Below are positions 6,347 through 14,102 of a DNA stretch of 15,237 nt, one piece after another. Within the stretch, counting starts at the first letter, position 1; every line of letters starts with the position of its first letter. The notes under the pieces are model-generated. The model saw nothing but the letters and a program-made list of their open reading frames with translations. It did not search any database and was not told the origin of the DNA. Source of the DNA: CAYRAV01 sp964422365 (GTDB lineage: Bacteria > Bacillota > Clostridia > Lachnospirales > Lachnospiraceae); assembly GCA_964422365.1 (NCBI GenBank), contig CAYRAV010000073.1:1-15237 (forward strand), in the 5' to 3' direction. The translations under genes and the position numbers were made by a program.

Positions 6347-7735
6347 TTATTTAAAATAATTCAAAATACAGTTTGCAATACACTCACTGGCTAACATTTT
6401 GTTCTGCTTATAATAATCTAAATTTTCTTCAAAAAAAGTATCTCTTATTGCCTTCTTTTCATCCTGTTTTTCTATCAAAACATCATTAATAAATGCTTCT
6501 ATCTGATCCCTTTTATTTCCTTGTGCTGTATATACCACTTCCTTGAGCATGCGTCCAAGTTTGTTGAACTCTTGTGTTTTTCTTGTTAATAACAATAAGG
6601 GCTTTTTCGTATATTGATAACTTGGCAAAAAGGATACACTGTCCATAATCATTCCATCTGATGTTTTAAAAATTGCCTCATAACTGCCATTCATACTAAC
6701 TGAAGCATTTTCCAGAGAATTCCACTCATTGATATAATGATTCCACTCATCAAGATTTTTGAATATTCTATGTCTTATACACGATTCTGCCATCATTGGA
6801 TGCAGGCGGATTACCCATGACACTGTTTCTTTACTCTTTTTTGCTATATCTAACATCATTTTATAATTTAAATCAAAGGTAGAATGTTTGGCAGCTTCCA
6901 CAAAACCAGGTGCATAAATGATATGAATTTTCCCTTTTCCATGCTTCCATATAGCATCTGATTCTTTCACACTCTGATTGCTGTAATAACAATCCACCTT
7001 AGGATATCCTGAAAATAAAAGCCTTGTATTATCAATTTCTACTGTATTCTGAAAATAATCCATATGTACTTTACTAGGACAAAAAATTTTACTATATATC
7101 TTCATATAATCTGTTGCAAATATGATATCACTTGTCTTATCTACCCAAAACGAATAAGGAACAAACATTTGCATACAGCTTACATGTATATTATGCAAAT
7201 TAAAATTCTCCTGCATATACAGCCCTTCATAAGGCCTTTGTGAAAATAAGATATCTGGTAACTTATTTCCCCATTTTGCATCTTCTTTTTCTTTTACTAC
7301 ATAAAATTTTAGTTTCTTTTTCTTCAGAAATTCAATTACATCCTTTTTATGTTTTGCATGAAACAGAGAACTTGTCTTCTCCTCCCCCTCTACAGGTGCT
7401 ATTAGAGGAACGATTGCATACAGTTCTATCCGTTTCTCCTTTCTTAACTGTTCTATCATTTTATCAAATGCCCATATAGAACTGAGATCACATAAAAAAG
7501 CTATCTTTAATTTCTGTCCTTCTCTCACTTTATTTTTTATTCTTTTTTCCTGTAATTCTATGATCTTACTTATTAATTTCTCATATTCTGATTTTTTCAT
7601 TACACAATTTGATAAATAAATCAAGTCCAAAAAAGTTATTTTATCTAAAATTTTTTCATTTAGTTTATTATTCTTAAAATAATGTAAGATTGTATAGGCA
7701 AAAAGCTTTGTTTTAAAGGAATATTTATACTCCAT
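6347..7735 (-). CDS. TagF/TagB-like CDP-glycerol glycerophosphotransferase family protein; candidate phosphoramidate transferase
   Basis: This 462-residue protein has the GT-B-like architecture of CDP-glycerol:poly(glycerophosphate) glycerophosphotransferases. IIYAPGF at about 273-279 sits where the second Rossmann domain starts. RLHPMM at 310-315 holds the HP motif histidine. A C-terminal signature at 359-383 runs SDGMIMDSVSF, SYQYTKKPLLLL, matching the family's 'SD...DxSS...y..kP' pattern. No signal peptide or clear membrane helix is seen, as expected for a cytosolic, membrane-associated enzyme. Family members transfer phospho-polyols from CDP donors to a growing glycan. The gene lies 24 bases upstream of the glutamine-kinase-like gene, so a role in transferring a CDP-activated phosphoramidate is plausible, but ordinary glycerol- or ribitol-phosphate transfer is equally compatible with the sequence. 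The ATG at 7735 is chosen over an upstream ATG at 7810, which would overlap the preceding gene. Confidence 0.7.
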   Translation of the reverse strand: MEYKYSFKTKLFAYTILHYFKNNKLNEKILDKITFLDLIYLSNCVMKKSEYEKLISKIIELQEKRIKNKVREGQKLKIAFLCDLSSIWAFDKMIEQLRKEKRIELYAIVPLIAPVEGEEKTSSLFHAKHKKDVIEFLKKKKLKFYVVKEKEDAKWGNKLPDILFSQRPYEGLYMQENFNLHNIHVSCMQMFVPYSFWVDKTSDIIFATDYMKIYSKIFCPSKVHMDYFQNTVEIDNTRLLFSGYPKVDCYYSNQSVKESDAIWKHGKGKIHIIYAPGFVEAAKHSTFDLNYKMMLDIAKKSKETVSWVIRLHPMMAESCIRHRIFKNLDEWNHYINEWNSLENASVSMNGSYEAIFKTSDGMIMDSVSFLPSYQYTKKPLLLLTRKTQEFNKLGRMLKEVVYTAQGNKRDQIEAFINDVLIEKQDEKKAIRDTFFEENLDYYKQNKMLASECIANCILNYFK

Positions 7736-7741
7736 ATTCTG

Positions 7742-7747
7742 CCTCCT
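7742..7747 (-). promoter_or_regulatory. Consensus AGGAGG ribosome site fixing the TagF-like start
   Basis: AGGAGG on the minus strand lies 6 bases before ATG at 7735. It rules out the 25-residue longer frame that begins inside the upstream gene. Confidence 0.75.
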
Positions 7748-7767
7748 AAATTTTTCACTTTTGTTTT

Positions 7768-8277
7768 CTATTCTGCATATATCATATCTTCTAAAGAAAC
7801 TACCGGGCATTGAAACTCCCCTTCTATTTCTTCTGCTATTTCCTTATAGTCATAAATTGGTGTTACAATTACCACATCTGGCTGTTCCCTATCCTTGACT
7901 TCCTTTAATTTTATGATTTCTATGTCCTCTAATCTTTTTTCATTCCCTTTATCTACTACATATAATATATCAATATTATCTATATCTTTTAATTCTTCAT
8001 AAAACCTAACGCAAAGTTTACCAGCTCCATACAAAACAATACGGTTATACTGCTGTTCTTTAAAATATTCTTTTAAATCTAACCCTTCTTTTTTTGCTTT
8101 TAGCCAAAACAAAAGAAAATTATAATAATACTCTGTTCTTTTATTTACCGTTTCAATTGTGTTATTTTGTGTCTCACTTTTTTTCTTAATTATTTTTCTG
8201 TTCACCTCACTGCCAACGATGCCACTCAAAGTGCCACACAGAAAACCAACTGCCCCAAATATCACATTCTTTTTCAT
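7768..8277 (-). CDS. Small protein with N-terminal hydrophobic segment and Rossmann-like nucleotide-binding domain
   Basis: This 169-residue protein is of unknown specific function. Residues 4-22 form a short hydrophobic stretch rich in Gly (VIFGAVGFLCGTLSGIVG) followed by basic residues, which could be a membrane anchor or a signal-like segment. Residues 52-76 are helical and charged. From residue 79 a Rossmann-like core begins with RIVLYGAGKLCVRFYEEL, followed by DILYVVDKG and DVVIVTPIYDYKEI. This is the pattern of the N-terminal domain of PglD-type proteins and of NAD-binding-like modules that occur in polysaccharide clusters. No catalytic domain follows, so it may be regulatory or an accessory subunit. 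AGAGGAG 9 bases before the ATG supports the start. It sits 32 bases upstream of the TagF-like gene. Confidence 0.6.
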   Translation of the reverse strand: MKKNVIFGAVGFLCGTLSGIVGSEVNRKIIKKKSETQNNTIETVNKRTEYYYNFLLFWLKAKKEGLDLKEYFKEQQYNRIVLYGAGKLCVRFYEELKDIDNIDILYVVDKGNEKRLEDIEIIKLKEVKDREQPDVVIVTPIYDYKEIAEEIEGEFQCPVVSLEDMIYAE

Positions 8278-8329
8278 TATGCTTTCTCCTCTTCAAATAA
8301 CTTATTATTAGGCATTTGCAAAACTCTAC

Positions 8330-8412
8330 CTTTGTCCGGCAAGGTATACCCATTAGGGCATACCTTAATTTATGCCCTCACGGGCGGACGGACTTTGTCC
8401 GGCAAGGTATGC
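8330..8412. repeat. Short palindromic repeat element bounded by 18-bp direct repeats
   Basis: The 18-base sequence CTTTGTCCGGCAAGGTAT occurs at 8330-8347 and again at 8393-8410, with a period of 63 bases. Between and over the copies lie mutually exclusive inverted repeats. AAGGTATACCC/GGGCATACCTT (8341-8366) forms an 11-bp stem with one G-T pair and a 4-base loop. AGGGCATA/TATGCCCT (8355-8362/8371-8378) forms an 8-bp stem. CGGAC/GTCCG (8389-8401) is a small stem at the second copy. The segment is more GC-rich than its surroundings. It overlaps the 3' end of the fusion gene and lies in the gap before the next gene. It looks like a small interspersed palindromic element. No T-run follows the stems, so a terminator role is not supported. 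Confidence 0.6.
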
Positions 8413-10476
8413 ATATGTTGTTTCAGGTACGAAAGTTTCTATCTTTTTCATATCATTATTTTTTAATAGTTCACGTACCCGTGAGGCACTTATCACCTCA
8501 CCTTCTATCTCTTTTCTTGGAATAACAACTACCTCTATTCCATATTCCGGAAGAATTTCCAGCATGCAGTCATTATATGCCTTTGTCACTAAATCAAATG
8601 GCTCTTCACCAACAAAACGGATATTGATACCTAATGTAGGCGCAATATGCTGAGCAAAAATTTCTACATCTAACGATGCATCTACAGCTGTATTTTCATT
8701 CATTCCTTTTGTAAAATATTCAGAAAATGTATCTGTAGAAATGATAAATTTCCCACTAGGTATCACCATAACATTTTTTAAATCAGATACACCTTCTTTT
8801 ACTAATTTTATTCTGCTTTCAAATGAAAACTGTGATTTATCTTCTTCCACAACAAATATATATAAAAATTCTACCTGTTTTAATGCTTCTTCAATTAAAT
8901 ACCTATGCCCTAATGTAAATGAATTGCAATTCATTACAATAGCACCTGCCTGTCTATCTGCCTGTAATAATTTTAACTTTTCTTTGTACTTTTGCAAATC
9001 TTTATTTCCATCATATATCAATTCATGTTTTGTCCGAAATTCTTCGATGTAACAGGCATCATTTCCAATAGAATCAGACATATCACCACTGAACTGTTCA
9101 AAAAAGCAATGGAATATCTCATTTGCCAGACACTCATATGCTGCTTCATTACAATGTCTGGGTTCATCAAAAAAGAATTGTCCTCTGTCATCAAATAACT
9201 TTCTAAATGGAACTGTCATATCTAAATCACGTTTAGGCATTGTGTTGTCCTCATCAATGAATAAAATATAGTCCCCCTTTTTTACTTTTATTCTTCCTAG
9301 CCATTTTAAATAGTTTCCCCAGTCTGCCCTAGCTGCACATATTTCAACTTTATAAGACATGTTCTCTAATTTTTCTTGTAAATATGCACCAACCGTATGG
9401 TCATCATCCACATAATAGCCCAAAACAATACATGGTCCTAAAATATATACCGTATTTTTATAATTTTTACCTTTTCTATGGACTACTCTTTTTCCATTAA
9501 CTAAATTCATTCTATGTGATTTCTCATGAGAATAAATATACATGTAATGATTGTATGTCACATCCCATTTTAACATTTCATTATATAATTCCGAATCATG
9601 CTTCATCCACTCCTCAATTTTTATATAATGGGTATTTCTCATTAAATCCTTTGATTTTGGAATAGAGATATATTTACAATGAATTCCATATTTATTCTCG
9701 ATCTCACACATTAATTCATATTTGTAATCAAATTTAAAACAGGTGGCTGTTTCTCCCATCTTCATTGCTTTTTCTTCAATCATAATTGGTAATTCTGATA
9801 ATGATACTTTTTCATTATCAAGCATATAGTTTTCTGTCAATAACTCCAAACATGATTGTTTCTGCTCAACCTTTTCAGGTGTATTCAATCTATCCCCATA
9901 TATTTTATGAATTCTCCAATAATCTTTTTTATCATATGGTACAAATAAAACTTCTTTTACAATATTGTAAGAGAGCAAATACTCTCCTAATGTACTTATT
10001 AGAACATAATCACTTCCATATATTCTAGCTGTTTCCCAATTATGATCCAAAAAAAGCTGTTTTGTTGCTTGGGGATAGATTTTATATGCTTCATAGAAAG
10101 CAGCAAAATCAGGTTTAATTCCTTCATAATTTTCTCTTAATCTCACAGCTCCAATCAAATTATTATTCCTTGTCAAAACAGGCACAATATGAATATTTTT
10201 ATAATTCTTTGATATATCACATAAATTTTCAAATAAGTTTTCCCCTTCATAAACTTTCTTGCAATTCTTATTAATAATCAGCTCACCAGATTTTAAATAC
10301 CGTTTATAATCTCCAAGTGTAATGATGCCTATAAAACAATTATTGTTATCTACAACAAATACCGTTCCTGCACTATTTATTATTTGTTGATTTGTAAATT
10401 CTCTTTTCAATCGTTCTTTACTATTTGTTTCATTTTGATTTACAATAACCAAACTATTTAAATTCAGGCTTTTCAT
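8365..10476 (-). CDS. CBS domain + SGNH-like + citrate lyase ligase-type nucleotidylyltransferase fusion
   Basis: This protein of about 703 residues has at least three parts. Residues ~35-120 look like a CBS pair (TVFVVDNNNCFIGIITLGDY, then HIVPVLTRNNNLIGAVRL). Residues ~342-462 resemble an SGNH-like fold, with YILGPCIVLGYYVDDDHT at the first block and FDEPRHCNEAAYECLANEI at the last. The usual Ser position is Cys (about residue 349). Residues ~510-692 match the adenylyl/cytidylyltransferase domain of [citrate (pro-3S)-lyase] ligase, including GAIVMNCNSFTLGHRYL (HxGH-type motif) and ISASRVR. No citrate lyase genes are present, so the acyl or nucleotidyl substrate is probably a glycan precursor. 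The segment 120-340 is unassigned. The last 13 residues (LAGQSPSAREGIN) are encoded by the palindromic repeat. ATG at 10476 is preferred to an adjacent TTG, with AGGAG 9 bases upstream. Confidence 0.7.
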   Translation of the reverse strand: MKSLNLNSLVIVNQNETNSKERLKREFTNQQIINSAGTVFVVDNNNCFIGIITLGDYKRYLKSGELIINKNCKKVYEGENLFENLCDISKNYKNIHIVPVLTRNNNLIGAVRLRENYEGIKPDFAAFYEAYKIYPQATKQLFLDHNWETARIYGSDYVLISTLGEYLLSYNIVKEVLFVPYDKKDYWRIHKIYGDRLNTPEKVEQKQSCLELLTENYMLDNEKVSLSELPIMIEEKAMKMGETATCFKFDYKYELMCEIENKYGIHCKYISIPKSKDLMRNTHYIKIEEWMKHDSELYNEMLKWDVTYNHYMYIYSHEKSHRMNLVNGKRVVHRKGKNYKNTVYILGPCIVLGYYVDDDHTVGAYLQEKLENMSYKVEICAARADWGNYLKWLGRIKVKKGDYILFIDEDNTMPKRDLDMTVPFRKLFDDRGQFFFDEPRHCNEAAYECLANEIFHCFFEQFSGDMSDSIGNDACYIEEFRTKHELIYDGNKDLQKYKEKLKLLQADRQAGAIVMNCNSFTLGHRYLIEEALKQVEFLYIFVVEEDKSQFSFESRIKLVKEGVSDLKNVMVIPSGKFIISTDTFSEYFTKGMNENTAVDASLDVEIFAQHIAPTLGINIRFVGEEPFDLVTKAYNDCMLEILPEYGIEVVVIPRKEIEGEVISASRVRELLKNNDMKKIETFVPETTYAYLAGQSPSAREGIN

Positions 10477-10582
10477 CAAATATATCTCCTTTTCTCTTTA
10501 TGAATTATAAAAATCCAGTAAAGTTTTCACTTTAATTTACACAAATATTCCCACAGTAAATACAATTTTGCAATTGCTTGAT

Positions 10583-12463
10583 TTATGAATTAATACAATT
10601 CCGTAACCACAATTCTAATGTCAAAAACTTATATAAAATAAGACTTCTATCTATCTCATCTTCCATATGCTGTCTATAATATTCTTCGATTACTTCTGGT
10701 TTTACAATATTTCTTTTACCCAAAGAAAAAATGATTTCTTTCATTTCTTCCTTTTGCTTACATTCTTTCAGCCACCGTCCAAACGGTGCTGGAAATCCCA
10801 TTTTATTTTTACGGTTTACTACTTCTTTTGGTAGATATTTTTTACAACTCTTCCTTAAAATCCATTTGGTCCATTGATTTCTTATTTTATATTTACCATC
10901 TAATGCCATGCAGAATTCTATTACTCTATAATCCAGAAAAGGAAGCCTTACCTCAAGAGAAAATGCCATACTATTTCCGTCTACATTGTGCAGGAGATTT
11001 GGCACACATAGTTGACGCAGCTGATAATATAACTCTTGATTTAACTCTCCTTTTACCTTTCCAATATATCTGGGAACATTCTTATCTGCTTTTTTCTCAA
11101 ATTCTTCATAAAAAAGTTCTCTATGCTTTTCATATTCATTTGTTTTTTTGTATTGAAACTTGGCAGCAACTTTTTTCCCCATAGATTTTCTTATCAGATT
11201 TGTTGAAATAAGGTCAGCCTTTTCCGGCCATTCCATATTAAATATAACAATTGTCTTTACTACTCTCACTTTTTCCTTGAACGTACTTGTTCCAAGCATA
11301 TCACGCAATCTTGCCTCATAACTTAGCAAATAACCTCCCAGCAGTTCATCTGCTCCTTGTCCATCCAACAATACTTTTACAGATTTATTAGCCTCTTTAT
11401 ATACAGAATACCCACTATATAGACTTGCCCCCCCATTCGGGCCATCATGATGCCGCACAATAGCTTTGATGTCATCTAATAGTCTTTCATTATTATCCGG
11501 ATACACTAAATGTGCATTTGCATCACTAAACTCATTTACCTTATCAATATATTCTTTTTCATTGCAATCCTTATCTTTATATATAGAAGAAAATGTGTTT
11601 ATCTTTTGCCCAAATTTCTTGCTTATTATTCCAACAATAGTACTTGAATCCAGTCCTCCCGATAAACTTGAACCAACTTCCACATCCGAGCGCAGCCGTA
11701 TCTTTACAGCATCCTCCATTAAAGCCCGGAATTCTTTTATTGGATTTTTCCCCTTTAATCTGGTTTCATAGATTTCATCGGCATCTATTGACCAATATTC
11801 CCACTTTTCAATACTGTTTTGCTTCAAATTATAATAAAAGGAATGTGCAGGTTCTAATTGATAAATATTCTTATAAAATGTCACTTTATCCATATCTTCC
11901 TGTATTCCTTTTAGAAACCGCCATACCATTGTGGGATTATATTCTCTCTCTTTAGGACAAATCTCTAATATTGCCTTAGGTTCAGAGGCAAAGGCAAAGA
12001 TATCTTCCCGATTAAGATAATAAAATGGTTTTACTCCCATTCGGTCCCTTGATCCAAATAAAATATGCTCCTCTCTATCAAATAAAACAAATGCCCACAT
12101 TCCATTAAATCTGGTCACACAATCTTTTCCCCAATAACGATATGCCTCTATAATCACTTCTGTATCTGTATGATTTCTAAATATTCCTCCTAATGATTGC
12201 AGTTCCGCTTTTAATTCTATATAGTTATATATCTCTCCATTAAACACAATAATGTATCTTTCATCATGACTTAACATCGGCTGCCTTCCATTGTCTGTCA
12301 AATCTAAAATAGAGAGTCTTCTATGCCCAAGCCCAACATTTTGATATACATGCTGTCCTTCTGCGTCCGGTCCTCTATGTATGATACTATCTGTCATTTT
12401 TTTCACTTGCTCTTTTTGTGCATTTTTTCCATCTTTATTGATAAAACCTGCAATTCCACACAT
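10583..12463 (-). CDS. asnB: Asparagine synthase (glutamine-hydrolysing), class II amidotransferase
   Basis: This 626-residue protein starts MCGIAGF, so after Met removal the N-terminal Cys is the class II amidotransferase nucleophile. HRGPD, GLGHRRLSILD and the FNGEIYNY and DTEVIIEAY segments complete the glutaminase domain. The synthetase domain has the PPi loop SLSGGLDSS (ending about residue 274) and LLDGQGADELLGGY, and the C-terminal region contains EVRLPFLDYRVIEF. The normal product would be asparagine from aspartate. In polysaccharide loci such genes often amidate uronic acids or other sugar carboxyls, and either role is possible here. The longer in-frame start at 12484 would put seven residues ahead of the catalytic Cys, so the ATG at 12463 is used. 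About 106 bases without a gene separate it from the fusion gene downstream. Confidence 0.9.
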   Translation of the reverse strand: MCGIAGFINKDGKNAQKEQVKKMTDSIIHRGPDAEGQHVYQNVGLGHRRLSILDLTDNGRQPMLSHDERYIIVFNGEIYNYIELKAELQSLGGIFRNHTDTEVIIEAYRYWGKDCVTRFNGMWAFVLFDREEHILFGSRDRMGVKPFYYLNREDIFAFASEPKAILEICPKEREYNPTMVWRFLKGIQEDMDKVTFYKNIYQLEPAHSFYYNLKQNSIEKWEYWSIDADEIYETRLKGKNPIKEFRALMEDAVKIRLRSDVEVGSSLSGGLDSSTIVGIISKKFGQKINTFSSIYKDKDCNEKEYIDKVNEFSDANAHLVYPDNNERLLDDIKAIVRHHDGPNGGASLYSGYSVYKEANKSVKVLLDGQGADELLGGYLLSYEARLRDMLGTSTFKEKVRVVKTIVIFNMEWPEKADLISTNLIRKSMGKKVAAKFQYKKTNEYEKHRELFYEEFEKKADKNVPRYIGKVKGELNQELYYQLRQLCVPNLLHNVDGNSMAFSLEVRLPFLDYRVIEFCMALDGKYKIRNQWTKWILRKSCKKYLPKEVVNRKNKMGFPAPFGRWLKECKQKEEMKEIIFSLGKRNIVKPEVIEEYYRQHMEDEIDRSLILYKFLTLELWLRNCINS

Positions 12464-12503
12464 TTCTTTCCCTCTTTTCATCATTGTTTCTTTTATTAAA
12501 AGA

Positions 12504-12962
12504 CTATATTTTCATTTTTTGTCCTATGTATTTATACCATATTGTAATGATTGAGAGATAACTCCCTGCAAAAAGACTATAAACCGCTTCCTTCCATTTT
12601 CCTACAGCATTACGGTATTCTATTGTTTCTTCTTCTTTACAATTGATTAGAATCAACTTGTTACAATCCAACTCATCTGTTATCTTAAACACCTCTTCAA
12701 ACCCATGAAACCCAACTGATGAGGACGGAACGTATACTGTGTCAAATTTATCTGCTAATTTTACATTTTTCCTAAAAGCTTCATAAGAAAAAAAACTTTC
12801 TCCCAAAGAAATTACTTTCACATTTTTAAATTGATCACATATTTTCTGACGAGCCGTTTCCTGAACCAAACATGTCACTTCTGCAGATGAACTAATCTTT
12901 GCCATAACTTTCTCTATTACTGTTATACTTGCACAAGTAAGCACTAACACTTTCTCTGCCAT
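12504..12962 (-). CDS. Conserved-looking hypothetical protein of polysaccharide locus, Rossmann-like
   Basis: I do not recognise this 152-residue protein. It begins with a beta-strand and helix (EKVLVLTCASITVIEKVMAKI), then alternating strands (VTCLVQ, VKVISLGE, DTVYVPSSSVGFHGFEEVFKI, KLILINCKEEE). This suggests a compact alpha/beta sandwich like the N-terminal half of a GT-B glycosyltransferase or a small sensor domain. The C-terminal 27 residues (AVYSLFAGSYLSIITIWYKY and a basic end) are hydrophobic and could associate with the membrane. It begins 5 bases after the aminotransferase stop and lies 40 bases before the asparagine synthase start, so it is probably cotranscribed with both. A GGGGG-containing leader sits about 8 bases upstream of the ATG. 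Confidence 0.6.
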   Translation of the reverse strand: MAEKVLVLTCASITVIEKVMAKISSSAEVTCLVQETARQKICDQFKNVKVISLGESFFSYEAFRKNVKLADKFDTVYVPSSSVGFHGFEEVFKITDELDCNKLILINCKEEETIEYRNAVGKWKEAVYSLFAGSYLSIITIWYKYIGQKMKI

Positions 12963-12967
12963 CTCTT

Positions 12968-14095
12968 TTACCCCCTATCTTTTCTTAATACATTTGCCAC
13001 TTCTTGTTCAAAACATTCCAAGCTGTAAAGATTGATTGGTAATGCCAATATCCTTTCTGTCAATGCTTTTGCATGTACTATCTTTTCCTGTCTGGAACAC
13101 TGATTTCTGAAAACCTCCTGTTCATGCATACATTTAAGATAATATATCATTGTAGGAATTCCCCTTTTTTTCAAATCCATCTGTACCTTATCTCTTTCCT
13201 CTTTATCTTTTAATAAAATATTGTATTGTGCCCAACTAGAATAGTACCCTTCTAATATTAACGGGGTCACAACTTTATCCTTCAATAATTCGGTATATTG
13301 ATCTGCCACTTTATTGACTCTGTCTAACTCATACTCTTGAAAAGCTTTCAACTTTATTTGTAAAATGGCTGCCTGAATCGTATCTAATCTGGAATTCATC
13401 CCAATCCTTACATTGTCATATTTATCTTTACCTTTTCCATGTACTTTATAGGATTGTATCAATTCTGCCCATTCATCATGGTTCGTAAAGATTGCACCAC
13501 CATCACCATAACATCCTAGCGGCTTTGCCGGAAAGAACGATGTGGTTGCAATATCCCCAAAACTACAGGCCTTCTGTTCGCCAATCTTCCCTCCAAATCC
13601 TTGTGCACCATCTTCTAATACAAGCAAATTATATTTTTTCGCAATCTCTAATATTCTTGGATATTCCGCAGGCTGCCCGAATAAATCAACTGCAATAATG
13701 GCTTTTGGTACCAATTTTCCTTCTTTCATTACTTCCTGGATTGCAGCTTCCAAATCATCAGGAGAAATATTAAATGTCCTCTCATTGACGTCTACAAATA
13801 CTGGGGTCGCTCCCAAAAAAGCAGGTGCTTCTGCGGAAGCAAAAAAAGTAAAATCCGGTACAAAAACAGCATCTCCCTTTCCTACATTCCATGCCATTAG
13901 AGCCAATACTAATGCATCTGTGCCATTTCCACATGTGATGCAGTGTTTTACTCCCACATATTCTGCCAGTTCTTTTTCCAGTACACTTACTTGATACCCT
14001 GATATAAAATTGCCCTCTTGTATAACATCTGATACCGTTTTATCTATTTCTTGTTTTAAATATTCATATTGTGCTTTTAAGTCTCTAAATTCCAT
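12968..14095 (-). CDS. DegT/DnrJ/EryC1/StrS-family PLP-dependent sugar aminotransferase (WbpE-like)
   Basis: This 375-residue enzyme is of full family length. GNGTDAL at 56-62 binds the PLP phosphate, LEDGAQGFG at 160-168 contains the PLP-ring aspartate (Asp162) and Gln165, and SFFPAKPLGCYGDGGA carries the Schiff-base Lys191. NSRLDTIQAAIL follows as in other sugar aminotransferases. The overall string resembles WbpE, which aminates the 3-keto group of UDP-2-acetamido-2-deoxy-ribo-hexuluronate. Other NDP-keto-sugars (for example dTDP-3-keto or UDP-4-keto sugars) cannot be excluded, since no dehydrogenase or dehydratase is in view. The acyltransferase gene 7 bases upstream is a natural partner: one makes a sugar amine and the other acylates it. 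Confidence 0.9.
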   Translation of the reverse strand: MEFRDLKAQYEYLKQEIDKTVSDVIQEGNFISGYQVSVLEKELAEYVGVKHCITCGNGTDALVLALMAWNVGKGDAVFVPDFTFFASAEAPAFLGATPVFVDVNERTFNISPDDLEAAIQEVMKEGKLVPKAIIAVDLFGQPAEYPRILEIAKKYNLLVLEDGAQGFGGKIGEQKACSFGDIATTSFFPAKPLGCYGDGGAIFTNHDEWAELIQSYKVHGKGKDKYDNVRIGMNSRLDTIQAAILQIKLKAFQEYELDRVNKVADQYTELLKDKVVTPLILEGYYSSWAQYNILLKDKEERDKVQMDLKKRGIPTMIYYLKCMHEQEVFRNQCSRQEKIVHAKALTERILALPINLYSLECFEQEVANVLRKDRG

Positions 14096-14102
14096 CTTTC
14101 TC

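Noticed and set aside
7736..7810. 25-residue N-terminal extension of the TagF-like protein
   Set aside because: It would overlap the upstream gene and has no ribosome site, while AGGAGG is placed correctly for the internal ATG.
8330..8412. CRISPR array or intrinsic terminator
   Set aside because: There are only two direct repeats with a structured interval and no further units, and the stems lack a following T-run on either strand.
8365..10476. Citrate lyase activation gene
   Set aside because: The C-terminal domain matches CitC, but citrate lyase subunit genes are absent and the extra domains are not part of CitC.
10477..10582. Terminator or promoter between asparagine synthase and the fusion gene
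   Set aside because: Only a 5-bp stem (AAAGT/ACTTT) and random AT-rich matches are present, which is not enough to call a signal.
13542..13994. Long plus-strand open frame opposite the aminotransferase
   Set aside because: It lies entirely antisense to a strong PLP-enzyme gene, has no ribosome site and its peptide is low-complexity and unlike a real protein.
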